64,000 nucleotides of DNA from Xenophilus aerolatus. GTDB taxonomy: Bacteria; Pseudomonadota; Gammaproteobacteria; Burkholderiales; Burkholderiaceae_C. The stretch spans positions 124,001 to 188,000 of the forward strand of contig JASCNX010000006.1 of NCBI GenBank assembly GCA_029968055.1, read 5' to 3'. How positions within the stretch are numbered: the stretch's first letter is position 1; each line of letters opens with the position of its first letter. The translations under genes were made by a program, and so were the position numbers. Positions 23,030 through 32,361 of this stretch are shown here, one piece after another. The notes under the pieces are model-generated. The model was not told where the DNA came from. It saw nothing but the letters and a program-made list of their open reading frames with translations, and ran no database searches.

Positions 23030-26000
23030 ATGCTCAACAAAGTACTGATTGCCAACCGTGGCGAAATCGCCGTGCGCCTGGTGCGCGCCCTGCAGGACGC
23101 CGGCATCGCCAGCGTGGCCGTGCACTCGCGCGACGACGCGCAGGCGCTGCATGCGCAGCTGGCCGACACCGCCGTCGCACTCGACGCGACCGGCCCCTCG
23201 GCCTACCTCGACATTCCGGCGCTGATCGCGGTGGCCAAGGCGCAGGGCTGCGATGCGGTGCATCCCGGCTACGGATTCCTGTCGGAGCGCGCCGATTTCG
23301 CCGCGGCCTGTGCAGACGCAGGCCTCGTGTTCATCGGCCCGACGCCCGAGCAGCTCGCGCTCTTCGGTGACAAGGCGCGTGCGCGTGCGCTGGCGCAGCA
23401 ATGCGATGTGCCGGTGATGCCTGGCAGCCCCGGCGCCGTCACGTTGGCCGAAGCGCAGGCCTTCTTCGCCGAGCAGGCGAAGGACGGCGCCGGCGTGATG
23501 GTGAAAGCCATCGGTGGCGGCGGCGGGCGCGGCATGCGCGCGGTGCAGCGCGCCGAGGACCTGCCCGAGGCCCACGCACGCTGCGTGTCGGAGGCGAAGG
23601 CCGCCTTCGGTGTCGATGGCGTGTATGTCGAGCGCCTCATGCGCCATGCGCGGCACATCGAGATCCAGGTGCTGGGCGATGGCAGCGCCGTCGCCAGCCT
23701 GGGCGAGCGCGAGTGCACCTTGCAGCGGCGCTTCCAGAAACTGGTGGAGATCGCGCCCAGCCCGTCGCTGAGTAGCGCCCTTCGCGACCGCATCACGCAG
23801 GCCGCGCTGCGCATGGCGCAGCAGGTCGGCTACCTGGGCCTGGGGACCTTCGAGTTCCTGGTGGACGAGCACTCCACGGCCTTGCCTTTCGTTTTCATCG
23901 AGGCCAACCCGCGCCTGCAGGTGGAGCACACGGTCACCGAGGCCGTCACCGGGCTGGACCTGGTGCAGCTGCAGCTGGGCGTGGCGGCCGGCCGCTCGCT
24001 GGCCGGGCTCGGGATCACGCCCAACGCGACCGCCGCTCAAAAGGGCTTTGCCATCCAGTGGCGCATCAATGCCGAGACGCTCGACGCGCAAGGCAACGCG
24101 CGCCCCGCCAGCGGCACGCTCGCGCGCTTCGACCTGCCCAGCGGCCCCGGCGTGCGCGTGGACACGCAGGGCTACGCCGGCCTGGCGCCCTCGCCGCACT
24201 ACGACACGCTGCTGGCCAAGCTCATCGTGGCCAGCCCGTCGGCGCAATTTGCCGATGCCCAGCGCCGCTCGCTGCGCGCACTGGCCGAGTGCCGCATCGA
24301 GGGCCTGGCCACCAACCTCGCGCTGCTGCGCGCCATCGGCGAACGCCCGGAGTTCGCCACGCAGGCGGTGCACACGCGATTCGTGGAGGAGCACCTGGCG
24401 GACCTGCTGGGCGCCGCCGAGCGCATCGCCCATGCGACGAGGCCCGTCGCTGCGCCCGCAGGTACGGCGGGTGCAGCAGCCGCTTCGCCTGCCCGCGACG
24501 ACCAGGACGGCGCCCCCGTCATCCGCGCGCCGATGCCCGCCAGGCTGGTGCAGTTCGAGGTCGCCGTGGGCGACGTGCTGCCCGCCGGCGCGCAGGTCGG
24601 CGTGCTCGAGGCGATGAAGATGGAGCACCTGCTGCACGCGCCCACCGCCGGCCGCGTGGTGGCGCTGCTGGCGCAGCCGGGCGACTACCTGGTCGAAGGC
24701 CAGTCGCTGGTGAAGCTCGAGCCGGTGGACGCCGACAGCGTGCAGGCGCACGCCAGCGAGGCCGTGGACCCGGACACCATCCGCCCCGACCTGCAGCGCG
24801 TGATCGATCGCCACGCTTTCACCCTCGACGCGAACCGCGGCAAGGCCGTCGCCAAGCGCCATGCCCAGGGCGGCCGCACCGCGCGCGAGAACATCGCCGA
24901 CCTGTGCGAGCTGGACCGCGATCCGGGCAACTTCATCGAGTACGGCCAGCTCGCGATCGCCGCGCAGACCCGCCGGCGCAGCCTGGACGACCTGATCGCC
25001 AACACGCCGGCCGACGGCATGGTCACGGGCATCGGCAGCGTCAATGCGGACGCGTTCGGTGCCGAGGCCTCGCGCTGCGTGGTCATGGCCTACGACTACA
25101 CGGTGCTCGCCGGCACGCAGGGCATGCGCAACCACCACAAGAAGGACCGCATGCTGGCGCTGGCGCACCAGCTAAAGCTCCCGCTGGTGCTCTTCGCCGA
25201 AGGTGGCGGCGGGCGCCCGGGCGACACCGACATGCCCATCGTGGCGGGCCTGAACAACCACACCTTCAGCCAGTACGCGGCGCTGTCGGGCAAGGTGCCG
25301 GTGGTGGGCATCGTGCACGGGCGCTGCTTCGCGGGCAACGCGGCGCTGCTGGGCTGCAGCGACGTGATCATCGCCACGCGGGCCAGCAACATCGGCATGA
25401 GCGGCCCGGCCATGATCGAGGGTGGCGGGCTGGGCACGTTCACCCCGGAGCAGATCGGCCCGAGCCCGGTGCAGTCGCGCAATGGCGTGATCGACATCCT
25501 GGTCGAGGACGAGGCCGAGGCGGTGCGCGTGGCCAAGCAGTACCTGTCGTACTTCCAGGGCCGCACGCGCGGCGGCCGCTGTCCCGACCAGCGCGCGCTG
25601 CGCCACGCGGTGCCCGAGAACCGGCTGCGCGTGTACGACGTGCGCGCCGTCATGCGCGGCCTGTTCGACGAGGACTCGGTGCTCGAACTGCGCGCGGGCT
25701 TCGGCGCCGGCATGGTCACGGCGCTGGCCCGCATCGACGGCCAGCCGGTGGGCGTGATGGCCAACAACCCGCACCATCTGGGCGGCGCGATCGACGCCGA
25801 GGCCGCCGACAAGGCCGCGCGCTTCATGCAGCTGTGCAACGCGCATGCGATCCCGCTGGTCTCGCTGTGCGACACGCCCGGCTTCATGGTCGGGCCCGAC
25901 ATCGAGGCGCAGGCGCAGGTGCGCCACGTGTGCCGCATGTTCATGATCGAGGCCCACCTGCGGGTGCCCTACTTCACGGTGGTGCTGCGCAAGGGCTACG

Positions 26001-26338
26001 GCCTGGGCGCGCAGGCGATGGCGGCGGGCGGCTTCGACGCGCCGGTCTTCACCGTCGCCTGGCCGACGGGCGAGTTCGGCGCGATGGGCCTCGAAGGCGC
26101 GGTGCGCCTGGGCTACCGCAAGGAACTCGAGGCCGTGCCCGCCGGGCCGGAGCGCGACGCCCTCTTCAAGGAACTGGTGGCCGGGCAGTACGCCGACGGC
26201 GAGGCCATGCACATGGCGCAGACGCTGGAGATCGACGCCGTGATCGACCCGGCCGAGACGCGGGCATGGCTGCTGCGCGGCCTGGCATCGGCGAGCCGTG
26301 CGGTGGAGTCGCCCAAGGCTTACGTCGACACCTGGTGA
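23030..26338 (+). CDS. Single-chain biotin-dependent acyl-CoA carboxylase (BC-BCCP-CT fusion)
   Basis: 1102 aa. Biotin carboxylase 1-450: KVLIANRGEIAVRLVRA, HPGYGFLSERADFA, ATP-grasp loop KAIGGGGGRGMRAV, FIEANPRLQVEHTVTE. Biotinyl domain about 495-568 with EAMKMEH; Lys530 carries biotin. Carboxyltransferase about 590-1102 (carboxylase beta plus alpha-type halves): AEGGGGRPGDTD, CDTPGFMVGPD, GEFGAMGLEGAV. One polypeptide thus carries all three functions normally split over two or three subunits, as in the long-chain acyl-CoA carboxylases (LCC) described in actinobacteria and some proteobacteria. Probably works with the adjacent acyl-CoA synthetase. Confidence 0.93.
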   Translation: MLNKVLIANRGEIAVRLVRALQDAGIASVAVHSRDDAQALHAQLADTAVALDATGPSAYLDIPALIAVAKAQGCDAVHPGYGFLSERADFAAACADAGLVFIGPTPEQLALFGDKARARALAQQCDVPVMPGSPGAVTLAEAQAFFAEQAKDGAGVMVKAIGGGGGRGMRAVQRAEDLPEAHARCVSEAKAAFGVDGVYVERLMRHARHIEIQVLGDGSAVASLGERECTLQRRFQKLVEIAPSPSLSSALRDRITQAALRMAQQVGYLGLGTFEFLVDEHSTALPFVFIEANPRLQVEHTVTEAVTGLDLVQLQLGVAAGRSLAGLGITPNATAAQKGFAIQWRINAETLDAQGNARPASGTLARFDLPSGPGVRVDTQGYAGLAPSPHYDTLLAKLIVASPSAQFADAQRRSLRALAECRIEGLATNLALLRAIGERPEFATQAVHTRFVEEHLADLLGAAERIAHATRPVAAPAGTAGAAAASPARDDQDGAPVIRAPMPARLVQFEVAVGDVLPAGAQVGVLEAMKMEHLLHAPTAGRVVALLAQPGDYLVEGQSLVKLEPVDADSVQAHASEAVDPDTIRPDLQRVIDRHAFTLDANRGKAVAKRHAQGGRTARENIADLCELDRDPGNFIEYGQLAIAAQTRRRSLDDLIANTPADGMVTGIGSVNADAFGAEASRCVVMAYDYTVLAGTQGMRNHHKKDRMLALAHQLKLPLVLFAEGGGGRPGDTDMPIVAGLNNHTFSQYAALSGKVPVVGIVHGRCFAGNAALLGCSDVIIATRASNIGMSGPAMIEGGGLGTFTPEQIGPSPVQSRNGVIDILVEDEAEAVRVAKQYLSYFQGRTRGGRCPDQRALRHAVPENRLRVYDVRAVMRGLFDEDSVLELRAGFGAGMVTALARIDGQPVGVMANNPHHLGGAIDAEAADKAARFMQLCNAHAIPLVSLCDTPGFMVGPDIEAQAQVRHVCRMFMIEAHLRVPYFTVVLRKGYGLGAQAMAAGGFDAPVFTVAWPTGEFGAMGLEGAVRLGYRKELEAVPAGPERDALFKELVAGQYADGEAMHMAQTLEIDAVIDPAETRAWLLRGLASASRAVESPKAYVDTW

Positions 26339-26396
26339 CCCCTGACCGGCGTGGGGGCACGGGCGCTGCCTACACTGCAGCGCTTTGCTCCCGCGC

Positions 26397-27671
26397 ATGG
26401 CCGCCTCCACCCGCCCCCCGACCTTCTTCTTCCGGCGCGCCGCGCTTCGCCGCTTCGTTGCCGTGTTGCTGCTCGGCGCGGGCCTGCCGCTGCATGCGCT
26501 CGCCGCCTGGGTGGCGGCTTGGGCAGCGGCACCGCAGAACTTCGCGGAACTGGCCGCCTCGCCCGGCGTGAACGCGGCCGGGCTGGAGATCGAAGGCACC
26601 GTGCGCCAGCGCATCGTGCCCACCCTCGACGGGCCCCGGGTGCGCGTGCGCTTCTCCAACGTCTTCGGCAAGCGGCCGCTGGTGGTGGCCGGCGCCTCGG
26701 TGGCGCTCAGCGCAGGCGCCGACGGCATCGAGCCTGCCACGCTGCAGCCGCTGCGCTTCGGCGGGCATGCCGAGGTGACGGTGCCGGCAGGCCGCGAGGT
26801 GTGGAGCGACGGCGCCCCGCTGCGCGTGCAGGCCGGCCAGGCGGTGGCGGTGAGCTTCGAGCTGCCGCGCGAGACCGCTGTGAGCACCGTGCACCGCCTG
26901 CCGCTGAACGGCACCTGGATGGCGCCGGGCCGCTGGGCTTCGGCGGCCAAGCTCGATGGCGCGCAGCGCTCGCCCTACAACTACTTCGTCACCGGCCTGG
27001 ACGTGGACGCGCCGCTGGAGGGCCGGGCCGTGGTCGCGTTCGGCGACTCGATCACCGAGGGCTCGGGCGCCGACGGCGATCCCGCACCCGCGCGCTATCC
27101 GCAATGGCTGGCCCGGCGCGTGCAGGAATCGGCCGGTGCGGGCGGCGGCGCGGTGGCGGTGGTCAACGCCGGCATCGGCGGCAACCGCCTGCTGGCAGAC
27201 CGGTCCGGGCCCAGCGGCCTCGAACGCTTCGAGCGCGACGTGCTGGGCCAGAGCGGCGTGTCGCACGTGCTGATCCTCATCGGCGTCAACGACATCGGCT
27301 ACGGCACCTTCGCGGGCATCCTGCCCAACGTGATGGCACCCAGCGCCGAGCAACTGGCCACCGGCCTGCAGAGCCTGGTCGACCGCGCCCACGCACGCGG
27401 CGTGAAGGTACTCCTGGGCACCCTGCTGCCTTTCAAGGGCGCTGGCTACTGGAACAACGGCAACGAGGCCAAGCGGCAGACGCTCAACACGTGGATCCGC
27501 AGCCAACGTGCCGCGGACGGCGTCGTCGACTTCGATGCGGCGCTGCGCGACGCCGCCGACCCGCAGTCGTTGAACGCCGCGTACGACAGCGGCGACCACC
27601 TGCATCCCAACCCCGCTGGCGCCGCGGCCATGGCCCGGGCGGTCGACCTGAAGCTGCTCGGGCGCCAGTGA
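26397..27671 (+). CDS. SGNH/GDSL-family hydrolase, exported
   Basis: 424 aa from ATG 26397 (a TTG at 26385 is possible). The N-terminus RRAALRRFVAVLLLGAGLPLHALA is a signal peptide, possibly Tat (twin Arg). GDSL blocks: VAFGDSITEGSG (catalytic Ser), GIGGNRLL (Gly/Asn oxyanion), LILIGVNDIG, and DHLHPNPAG (catalytic Asp-x-x-His). The first 190 residues (FSNVFGKRPL, VWSDG) form a beta-rich domain common in this subfamily. An exported esterase or carbohydrate deacetylase; substrate unknown. Convergent neighbours are absent; the next gene follows 112 bp later. Confidence 0.88.
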   Translation: MAASTRPPTFFFRRAALRRFVAVLLLGAGLPLHALAAWVAAWAAAPQNFAELAASPGVNAAGLEIEGTVRQRIVPTLDGPRVRVRFSNVFGKRPLVVAGASVALSAGADGIEPATLQPLRFGGHAEVTVPAGREVWSDGAPLRVQAGQAVAVSFELPRETAVSTVHRLPLNGTWMAPGRWASAAKLDGAQRSPYNYFVTGLDVDAPLEGRAVVAFGDSITEGSGADGDPAPARYPQWLARRVQESAGAGGGAVAVVNAGIGGNRLLADRSGPSGLERFERDVLGQSGVSHVLILIGVNDIGYGTFAGILPNVMAPSAEQLATGLQSLVDRAHARGVKVLLGTLLPFKGAGYWNNGNEAKRQTLNTWIRSQRAADGVVDFDAALRDAADPQSLNAAYDSGDHLHPNPAGAAAMARAVDLKLLGRQ

Positions 27672-27783
27672 GTGCTTTCGGCGTCGCGATACAGCTTTAC
27701 ACAAGATTTCGCGCGCCGCTTACACCGCATTGACATGGGCCGCCCACGATGAAGGCTCCACAGAACGCATGAGGAGCCATCCC

Positions 27784-28164
27784 ATGAACAAACTCTCGAA
27801 GATCACCCTGGCCGCCGGCGCCGCGGCACTCCTGTCGGTCGGTGCCTTCACCGTGCCGACCGCAGCGCAGGCGCAGCCGGTCATCAACGTCCAGTTCGGC
27901 CCGCCGCCGCCCCCGCGCGTCGAGCGCGTGCCCCCGCCGCGCCGCGGCTACGTGTGGGCGCCCGGCCATTGGGAATGGCGCCGCGGTGGCCACGTGTGGG
28001 TGCCCGGCGTGTGGGTGAGGGCCCGCCCCGGCTACGCGTACCGTCCGCCGGAGTGGCGCGACAACAATGGGCGCTGGGAATACAACCGCGGGCGCTGGGA
28101 CCGTGACCGCGACGGCGTGCCCGACCGCGTCGATCGCCGGCCCAACAACCCCTATCGCAACTGA
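27784..28164 (+). CDS. Exported YXWGXW-type repeat protein
   Basis: 126 aa from ATG 27784, preceded by GAGGAG. Signal peptide KITLAAGAAALLSVGAFTVPTAAQAQ. The mature part has the motif pair GYVWAPGHWEW and HVWVPGVWV, variants of the YxWGxW repeat found in small exported proteins of Burkholderiales, and a basic, Arg-rich tail ending DGVPDRVDRRPNN. A polyproline run (FGPPPPPRVERVPPP) links signal and repeats. Likely periplasmic or surface; function unknown. Terminator directly downstream. Confidence 0.82.
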   Translation: MNKLSKITLAAGAAALLSVGAFTVPTAAQAQPVINVQFGPPPPPRVERVPPPRRGYVWAPGHWEWRRGGHVWVPGVWVRARPGYAYRPPEWRDNNGRWEYNRGRWDRDRDGVPDRVDRRPNNPYRN

Positions 28165-28204
28165 GGACCCGCGGGCCTCGCGCCCGCACCTCTGCTGACA
28201 CAGG

Positions 28205-28231
28205 AACGCCTGCCGACCGGCAGGCGTTTTT
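28205..28231 (+). terminator. Intrinsic terminator after the YXWGXW gene
   Basis: AACGCCTGCC-GACC-GGCAGGCGTT, 10-bp perfect stem, then TTT. Ends the 27784-28164 gene. Confidence 0.85.
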
Positions 28232-28250
28232 CGTTGGCGCTCGCCTTCGT

Positions 28251-28976
28251 TCAGAAGAAGCGGAACACCAGCGGCATCAGCAGGGCCGCCAGCACCACCT
28301 GCAGCCCCAGCGCCAGCCCCGCATAGGCGCCGGCGTCGGCATTGACCTGCAGCGCCCGCGCCGCGCCGATGCCGTGCGAGGCGGTGCCCAGCGCAAAGCC
28401 GCGCGCCGTCCAGCCCTCGCCCGCCGCCGGCACGCGCAGCAGGTCGAACAGGTACTTGCCGGTGAGCGCGCCCACCATGCCGGTGATGACCGCGAACACG
28501 GCCGACAGCGCCGGCACGCCGCCGATCTTCTCGGCGATGCCCATCGCCACCGGCGCGGTGACGGACTTGGGCGCCATCGACAGCACCACGTCGTGCGGCA
28601 ACCCGAAGGCCCAGGCCAGGCCCACGGCCGAACCGCCCGCCGCCGCGCCGCCCAGCAGGGCCGCCAGCAGCACGCGCACGCCGCGGGCGCGCAGTTCGGC
28701 GCGCCGCTGCCACAGCGGCCAGGCCAGCGCCACGACGGCCGGGCCGAGCAGGAAGTGGATGAACTGGGCACCCGAGAAGTAGCTGGGGTAGCTCACGCCG
28801 GTGAGCGTGAGCAGCACCGCCAGCGTGACCACCGACCACAGCACCGGATTGGCCCAGGGCGCGCTGCCCATGCGGGCATAGAAGGCCTGCGCCAGCAGGT
28901 ACACCACCAGGGTGGCCGTGAGGCCGAACAGCGGCGTGGCCGAGAGGTAGATCCAGAGTTCGACGAAGTGCGGCAT
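28251..28976 (-). CDS. lrgB: LrgB/CidB family membrane protein
   Basis: 241 aa from ATG 28976; a GTG at 28997 would overlap lrgA. Six to seven hydrophobic segments. LrgB signatures: SVTAPVAMGIAEKIGG, SAVFAVITGMVGA and GFALGTASHGIGAARAL. Partner of LrgA in holin/antiholin-like or metabolite (pyruvate) export roles across bacteria; no enzymatic motif. Third gene of the purU-lrgA-lrgB unit, seven bases after lrgA. Confidence 0.9.
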   Translation of the reverse strand: MPHFVELWIYLSATPLFGLTATLVVYLLAQAFYARMGSAPWANPVLWSVVTLAVLLTLTGVSYPSYFSGAQFIHFLLGPAVVALAWPLWQRRAELRARGVRVLLAALLGGAAAGGSAVGLAWAFGLPHDVVLSMAPKSVTAPVAMGIAEKIGGVPALSAVFAVITGMVGALTGKYLFDLLRVPAAGEGWTARGFALGTASHGIGAARALQVNADAGAYAGLALGLQVVLAALLMPLVFRFF

Positions 28977-28983
28977 GTCGGTC

Positions 28984-29331
28984 TTAGCCAGGGGCACGGC
29001 GCGGCAAGCCGTAGAGCACCAGCGCCGTCACCGCCAGCCCGATCCAGGTCGACAGCGCGATCACGATGAGGATGCGCAGGCCGTACTGCGTGAGCAGCGC
29101 CAAGTGCGTCATCACGCCCACGCCCACGGGCACGAAGAGCAGCGACAGGTGCGTGAGAAGAAAACCGGCGCACTCGGCCACCGGCTCGCGCACGAGGGCG
29201 AAGCGCAGGCCGACGAGCATCAGCACCAGCCCGAGCACCGGCCCGGGCAGCGGCAGCGAGAGCCCGCGCGAGAGCAGCTCGCCCACCGATTGGAAGACCA
29301 GCAGCCAGGCCAGCCCGCGCAAGCCCTGCAT
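28984..29331 (-). CDS. lrgA: LrgA/CidA family membrane protein
   Basis: 115 aa from ATG 29331, four transmembrane segments, with the family stretch LSLPLPGPVLGLVLMLVGL and FLLTHLSLLFVPVGVGVM. Its ATG overlaps the purU stop (TGATG), implying translational coupling. With lrgB it forms a two-component holin-like membrane system. Confidence 0.9.
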   Translation of the reverse strand: MQGLRGLAWLLVFQSVGELLSRGLSLPLPGPVLGLVLMLVGLRFALVREPVAECAGFLLTHLSLLFVPVGVGVMTHLALLTQYGLRILIVIALSTWIGLAVTALVLYGLPRRAPG

Positions 29332-30176
29332 CAGCGGAAGACCACCGTGCGGTGGCCGTTGAGCAGCACGCGATGCTCGCTGTGCCACTTCACGGCGCGT
29401 GCGAGGACGAGGCTCTCGGTGTCGCGGCCCCGGGCCGTGAGGTCTTCCACCGTGTCGGTGTGGTCGGCGCGGGCCACGTCCTGCTCGATGATCGGGCCCT
29501 CGTCGAGGTCGGCCGTCACGTAGTGGGCGGTGGCGCCGATGAGCTTCACCCCGCGGTCGTGCGCCTGGTAGTAGGGCTTGGCGCCCTTGAAGCTGGGCAG
29601 GAAGGAATGGTGGATGTTGATGGCACGCCCGGCCAGCCTGCCGCACATGTCGTTCGACAGCACCTGCATGTAGCGCGCCAGCACCACCAGCTCGGCGCCC
29701 TCGGCCTCGATGATCTCCATCTGCTTCGCCTCGGCCTGGGGCTTGGTCGCGGCCGTCACCGGGATGTGGTGGAAGGGCACGTTGTAGCTCGCCGCGAGCT
29801 GGTAGAAGTCGCGGTGGTTGCTGACGATGGCGCGGATGTCCACCGGCAGCAGCCCGCTCTTCCAGCGGAACAGCAGGTCGTTGAGGCAGTGGCCTTCCTT
29901 GCTGACCAGGATCACGGTCTTCATCGGCTGCTGCGCGGCGTGCAGCTTCCAGGCCATGCCGAAATCGCCGGCCAGCGTGGCCAGTTGCTCGCGCAGCTGC
30001 GCTTCCGGCACGCTCTCGCAGGCAAAACGCACGCGCATGAAGAACAGGCCCGTGCCGTGGTCGTTGTACTGGGCCGCTTCTTCGATGTTGCCGCCGCGCT
30101 CGAGCAGGAAGCCCGAGACGGCATGGACGATGCCCACGCGATCGGGGCAGGACAGGGTGAGGATGTACGCGCTCAT
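29331..30176 (-). CDS. purU: Formyltetrahydrofolate deformylase
   Basis: 281 aa from ATG 30176. ACT domain 1-80 (YILTLSCPDRVGIVHAVSGFL) followed by a formyltransferase-like catalytic domain 88-281: NHHSFLPSF equivalents INIHHSFLPSFKGAKPYYQA (catalytic His), and ATAHYVTADLDEGPIIEQDV (catalytic Asp). It hydrolyses 10-formyl-THF to THF and formate, balancing one-carbon pools. First gene of an apparent operon with lrgA and lrgB. The upstream in-frame extension to 30365 is not homologous. Confidence 0.95.
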   Translation of the reverse strand: MSAYILTLSCPDRVGIVHAVSGFLLERGGNIEEAAQYNDHGTGLFFMRVRFACESVPEAQLREQLATLAGDFGMAWKLHAAQQPMKTVILVSKEGHCLNDLLFRWKSGLLPVDIRAIVSNHRDFYQLAASYNVPFHHIPVTAATKPQAEAKQMEIIEAEGAELVVLARYMQVLSNDMCGRLAGRAINIHHSFLPSFKGAKPYYQAHDRGVKLIGATAHYVTADLDEGPIIEQDVARADHTDTVEDLTARGRDTESLVLARAVKWHSEHRVLLNGHRTVVFR

Positions 30177-30255
30177 GAGGGCGGTGATTGTCGCAGCGCG
30201 TGCGGCGCCGCGCCGCGGGCGGCCATCGGGGCCGCTCGCCGCCCTCCTTGCCTGG

Positions 30256-31101
30256 CTAGGAGGCGGGGCGGGCAGCCGGCGGCTGCACGCGTGCGCAATA
30301 GTCCTGTGCGGGCAGCGCCGGCGTGGCCCAGACCGCGTCGAAGCCGCCGCGGCCCGAGGCCGCACCGCCGGCCGCCATGCGCACGCTGCGCACCTTCAGG
30401 TCGGTGGGCAGGTGCTGGGGCACGCCCAGGGCGGGGTCGGCATGCGCAGCGCCGGTGACGAGCAGCACCACCTGCCCGGGCCCGCGCGGCTGCTCGGCCA
30501 GGGTGTGGGCCATGGCACGGTCACGTGCGATCTGGATGCGCGTCATCGGGACGATCTGCGCCTCGGGCAGCAGGCCGCAGTGGCCGTCGCGCACGGCCGC
30601 CTGCTGCGCGCGCAGCGCCGCCTCGGAAAGCTGCGCGTCGAGCGACACGTCGGCCATGGCGTCGCGCATGCGGGCGCGCGGCAGGTTGGCGCCCAGCACC
30701 GGCACGCCGGCACGCACGGCGGCCATCACGGCGGGCGCGTAGTCGGTCCACGGCCACGCCTTGGCGTCCCACGCCAGTGCGGCCTGCACCTGCGCTTCGG
30801 TGGCGGCGGTCGACAGCTTCGCGGTCGTGCGGCCCTCCTCCGCCATCTCCAGCGCGAGCGCGGCCAGTTGCCGCTGCGCGACGAGCGCTTCCACGCTCTC
30901 GCGCTCGATCGCGTGGTGTTCGGGGGCATCGTGCTGCTCGCCGAGCAGCACCACGTCGGCCGGCAGCAGCCGGGCGATCCGCCCGGGCACCGGGCCGTCG
31001 TCGGCGCCGCGCAGCGCGGTGCAGGCCGACAGGACCACGGCCAGGGCGAGGAGGGCGATGGGCAGCGCACACGTGCGGCGCAAGGAAGGGGCGGCAGCCA
31101 T
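30256..31101 (-). CDS. chaN: ChaN family lipoprotein (heme/iron related)
   Basis: 281 aa. Lipobox VLSAC at about residue 24-28 after LPIALLALAVV. The ChaN core begins DVVLLGEQHDAPEHHAIERES (GE.HD..EHH) and contains ALALEMAEEGR and TGAAHAD. ChaN homologues are outer-membrane lipoproteins that bind two cofacial hemes. No heme transport gene is adjacent. The start at 31101 is 11 bp from a divergent ATG (AbrB-type gene), so promoters must overlap one of the coding sequences. Confidence 0.85.
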   Translation of the reverse strand: MAAAPSLRRTCALPIALLALAVVLSACTALRGADDGPVPGRIARLLPADVVLLGEQHDAPEHHAIERESVEALVAQRQLAALALEMAEEGRTTAKLSTAATEAQVQAALAWDAKAWPWTDYAPAVMAAVRAGVPVLGANLPRARMRDAMADVSLDAQLSEAALRAQQAAVRDGHCGLLPEAQIVPMTRIQIARDRAMAHTLAEQPRGPGQVVLLVTGAAHADPALGVPQHLPTDLKVRSVRMAAGGAASGRGGFDAVWATPALPAQDYCARVQPPAARPAS

Positions 31102-31112
31102 CGCGCCATACT

Positions 31113-32243
31113 ATGCGAGCCGCCGCCGGCGCGGCTGCCGTCCTTCGCCTTCCTGTCTTGTCGTTCCCCACCCTGCGTTATCCCGCCCGCGTCGCCGCGA
31201 CGCTGCTGCTCGCACTGGCTGCCGCCGGCCTGTGCCTGTGGCTGCACACGCCCCTGCCCTGGATGATCGGGCCGCTGCTGGCGGTGTCGATCGCCTCGAT
31301 CGCCGGGCTGCCGACCGCCAGCTTCACGCCGCTGCGCAACGCCGGCCAGTGGACGATCGGCGCCGCGCTGGGCCTGTACTTCACGCCGCACGTGACGGCG
31401 CTGGTGGCCGGCATCTGGTGGGCGATCGCGCTCGCCATCGCGTGGGCGCTGGTGCTGGGCTTCGGTTTCGGCCGCTGGCTCGAGCGCCTGCACGCGCACC
31501 GCATGCCCCACGTGCCGCCGCATGCCATGCGAGCCACGACTTACTTCGCAGGCGCGATCGGCGGCGCCTCCGAGATGACCATGATGGCCGAGAAGGCCGG
31601 CGCGCGCACCGACCTGGTGGCCGCGGCCCACAGCCTGCGCCTCGTGCTCGTCACCGTGACCATTCCCTTCGCCATGCAATACAGCGGCCTGCACGGCCTG
31701 GACAGCGTGCCGCCGGCGGTGCGCGAGGTGCGCTGGGAGGGCTTCGCGCTGCTGGCGGCAGCGACCTTCGCCGGCGCCCTGGCGATGCGGGCGTTGGGCC
31801 GCACCAACCCCTGGTTCATCGGCCCGCTGGGGGTGGCGATGGCGATCACGATGAGCGGGCACACGCTGTCGGCCGTGCCGCTGTGGCTGTCCAACGCGGC
31901 CCAACTGGTCATCGCGGTCAGCCTGGGCGTGCGCTTCTCGCGCGAGTTCCTGCACACGGCGCCGCGCTGGCTGGCTTCGGTGGTGGCGGGCACGCTGGGC
32001 ATGCTCGTCCTGTGCGGCGCCTTCGCGGCGGCGCTGGCCTGGGCCACCGGCATCCACTGGGCGACGCTGGTGCTGGGCACCTCGCCCGGCGGCATCGCCG
32101 AGATGTCCATCACCGCCAAGGTGCTGCAGCTCGGAGTGCCGGTGGTCACGGCCTTCCAGGTGTGCCGGCTGGTTGCGGTGCTGGTGCTGACCGGGCCGCT
32201 CTATGAACGGCTCTATGCGCGCCGCGCGGGCGACGCACGCTGA
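31113..32243 (+). CDS. AbrB family membrane protein (PF05145)
   Basis: 376 aa from ATG 31113; TTG 31158 (TTGTCGTTCCCC) is a possible later start that would leave room for a promoter. About ten hydrophobic helices in two repeats: LPWMIGPLLAVSIASI and TNPWFIGPLGVAMAITMSG are the paired W(M/F)IGPL signatures; GGASEMTMMAEK and SPGGIAEMSITAK form the second pair. The family is sometimes annotated as ammonia monooxygenase-like, but without biochemical proof; it looks like a transporter or regulator of cell exchange. Confidence 0.85.
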   Translation: MRAAAGAAAVLRLPVLSFPTLRYPARVAATLLLALAAAGLCLWLHTPLPWMIGPLLAVSIASIAGLPTASFTPLRNAGQWTIGAALGLYFTPHVTALVAGIWWAIALAIAWALVLGFGFGRWLERLHAHRMPHVPPHAMRATTYFAGAIGGASEMTMMAEKAGARTDLVAAAHSLRLVLVTVTIPFAMQYSGLHGLDSVPPAVREVRWEGFALLAAATFAGALAMRALGRTNPWFIGPLGVAMAITMSGHTLSAVPLWLSNAAQLVIAVSLGVRFSREFLHTAPRWLASVVAGTLGMLVLCGAFAAALAWATGIHWATLVLGTSPGGIAEMSITAKVLQLGVPVVTAFQVCRLVAVLVLTGPLYERLYARRAGDAR

Positions 32244-32361
32244 GCGCAGGCCACGGCCGCACGTTCCAAGGAGTGGAACAGCCGCGTTTCGTCGCGGCGG
32301 CATTTCTCCTAAGGTGCCTGCAAGCATGCCCGCGAGGACGTGCACCGACAAGGAGACAAGC

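Noticed and set aside
22973-25168. Minus-strand open frame of about 731 codons opposite the carboxylase
   Set aside because: Antisense shadow of the carboxylase; no motifs.
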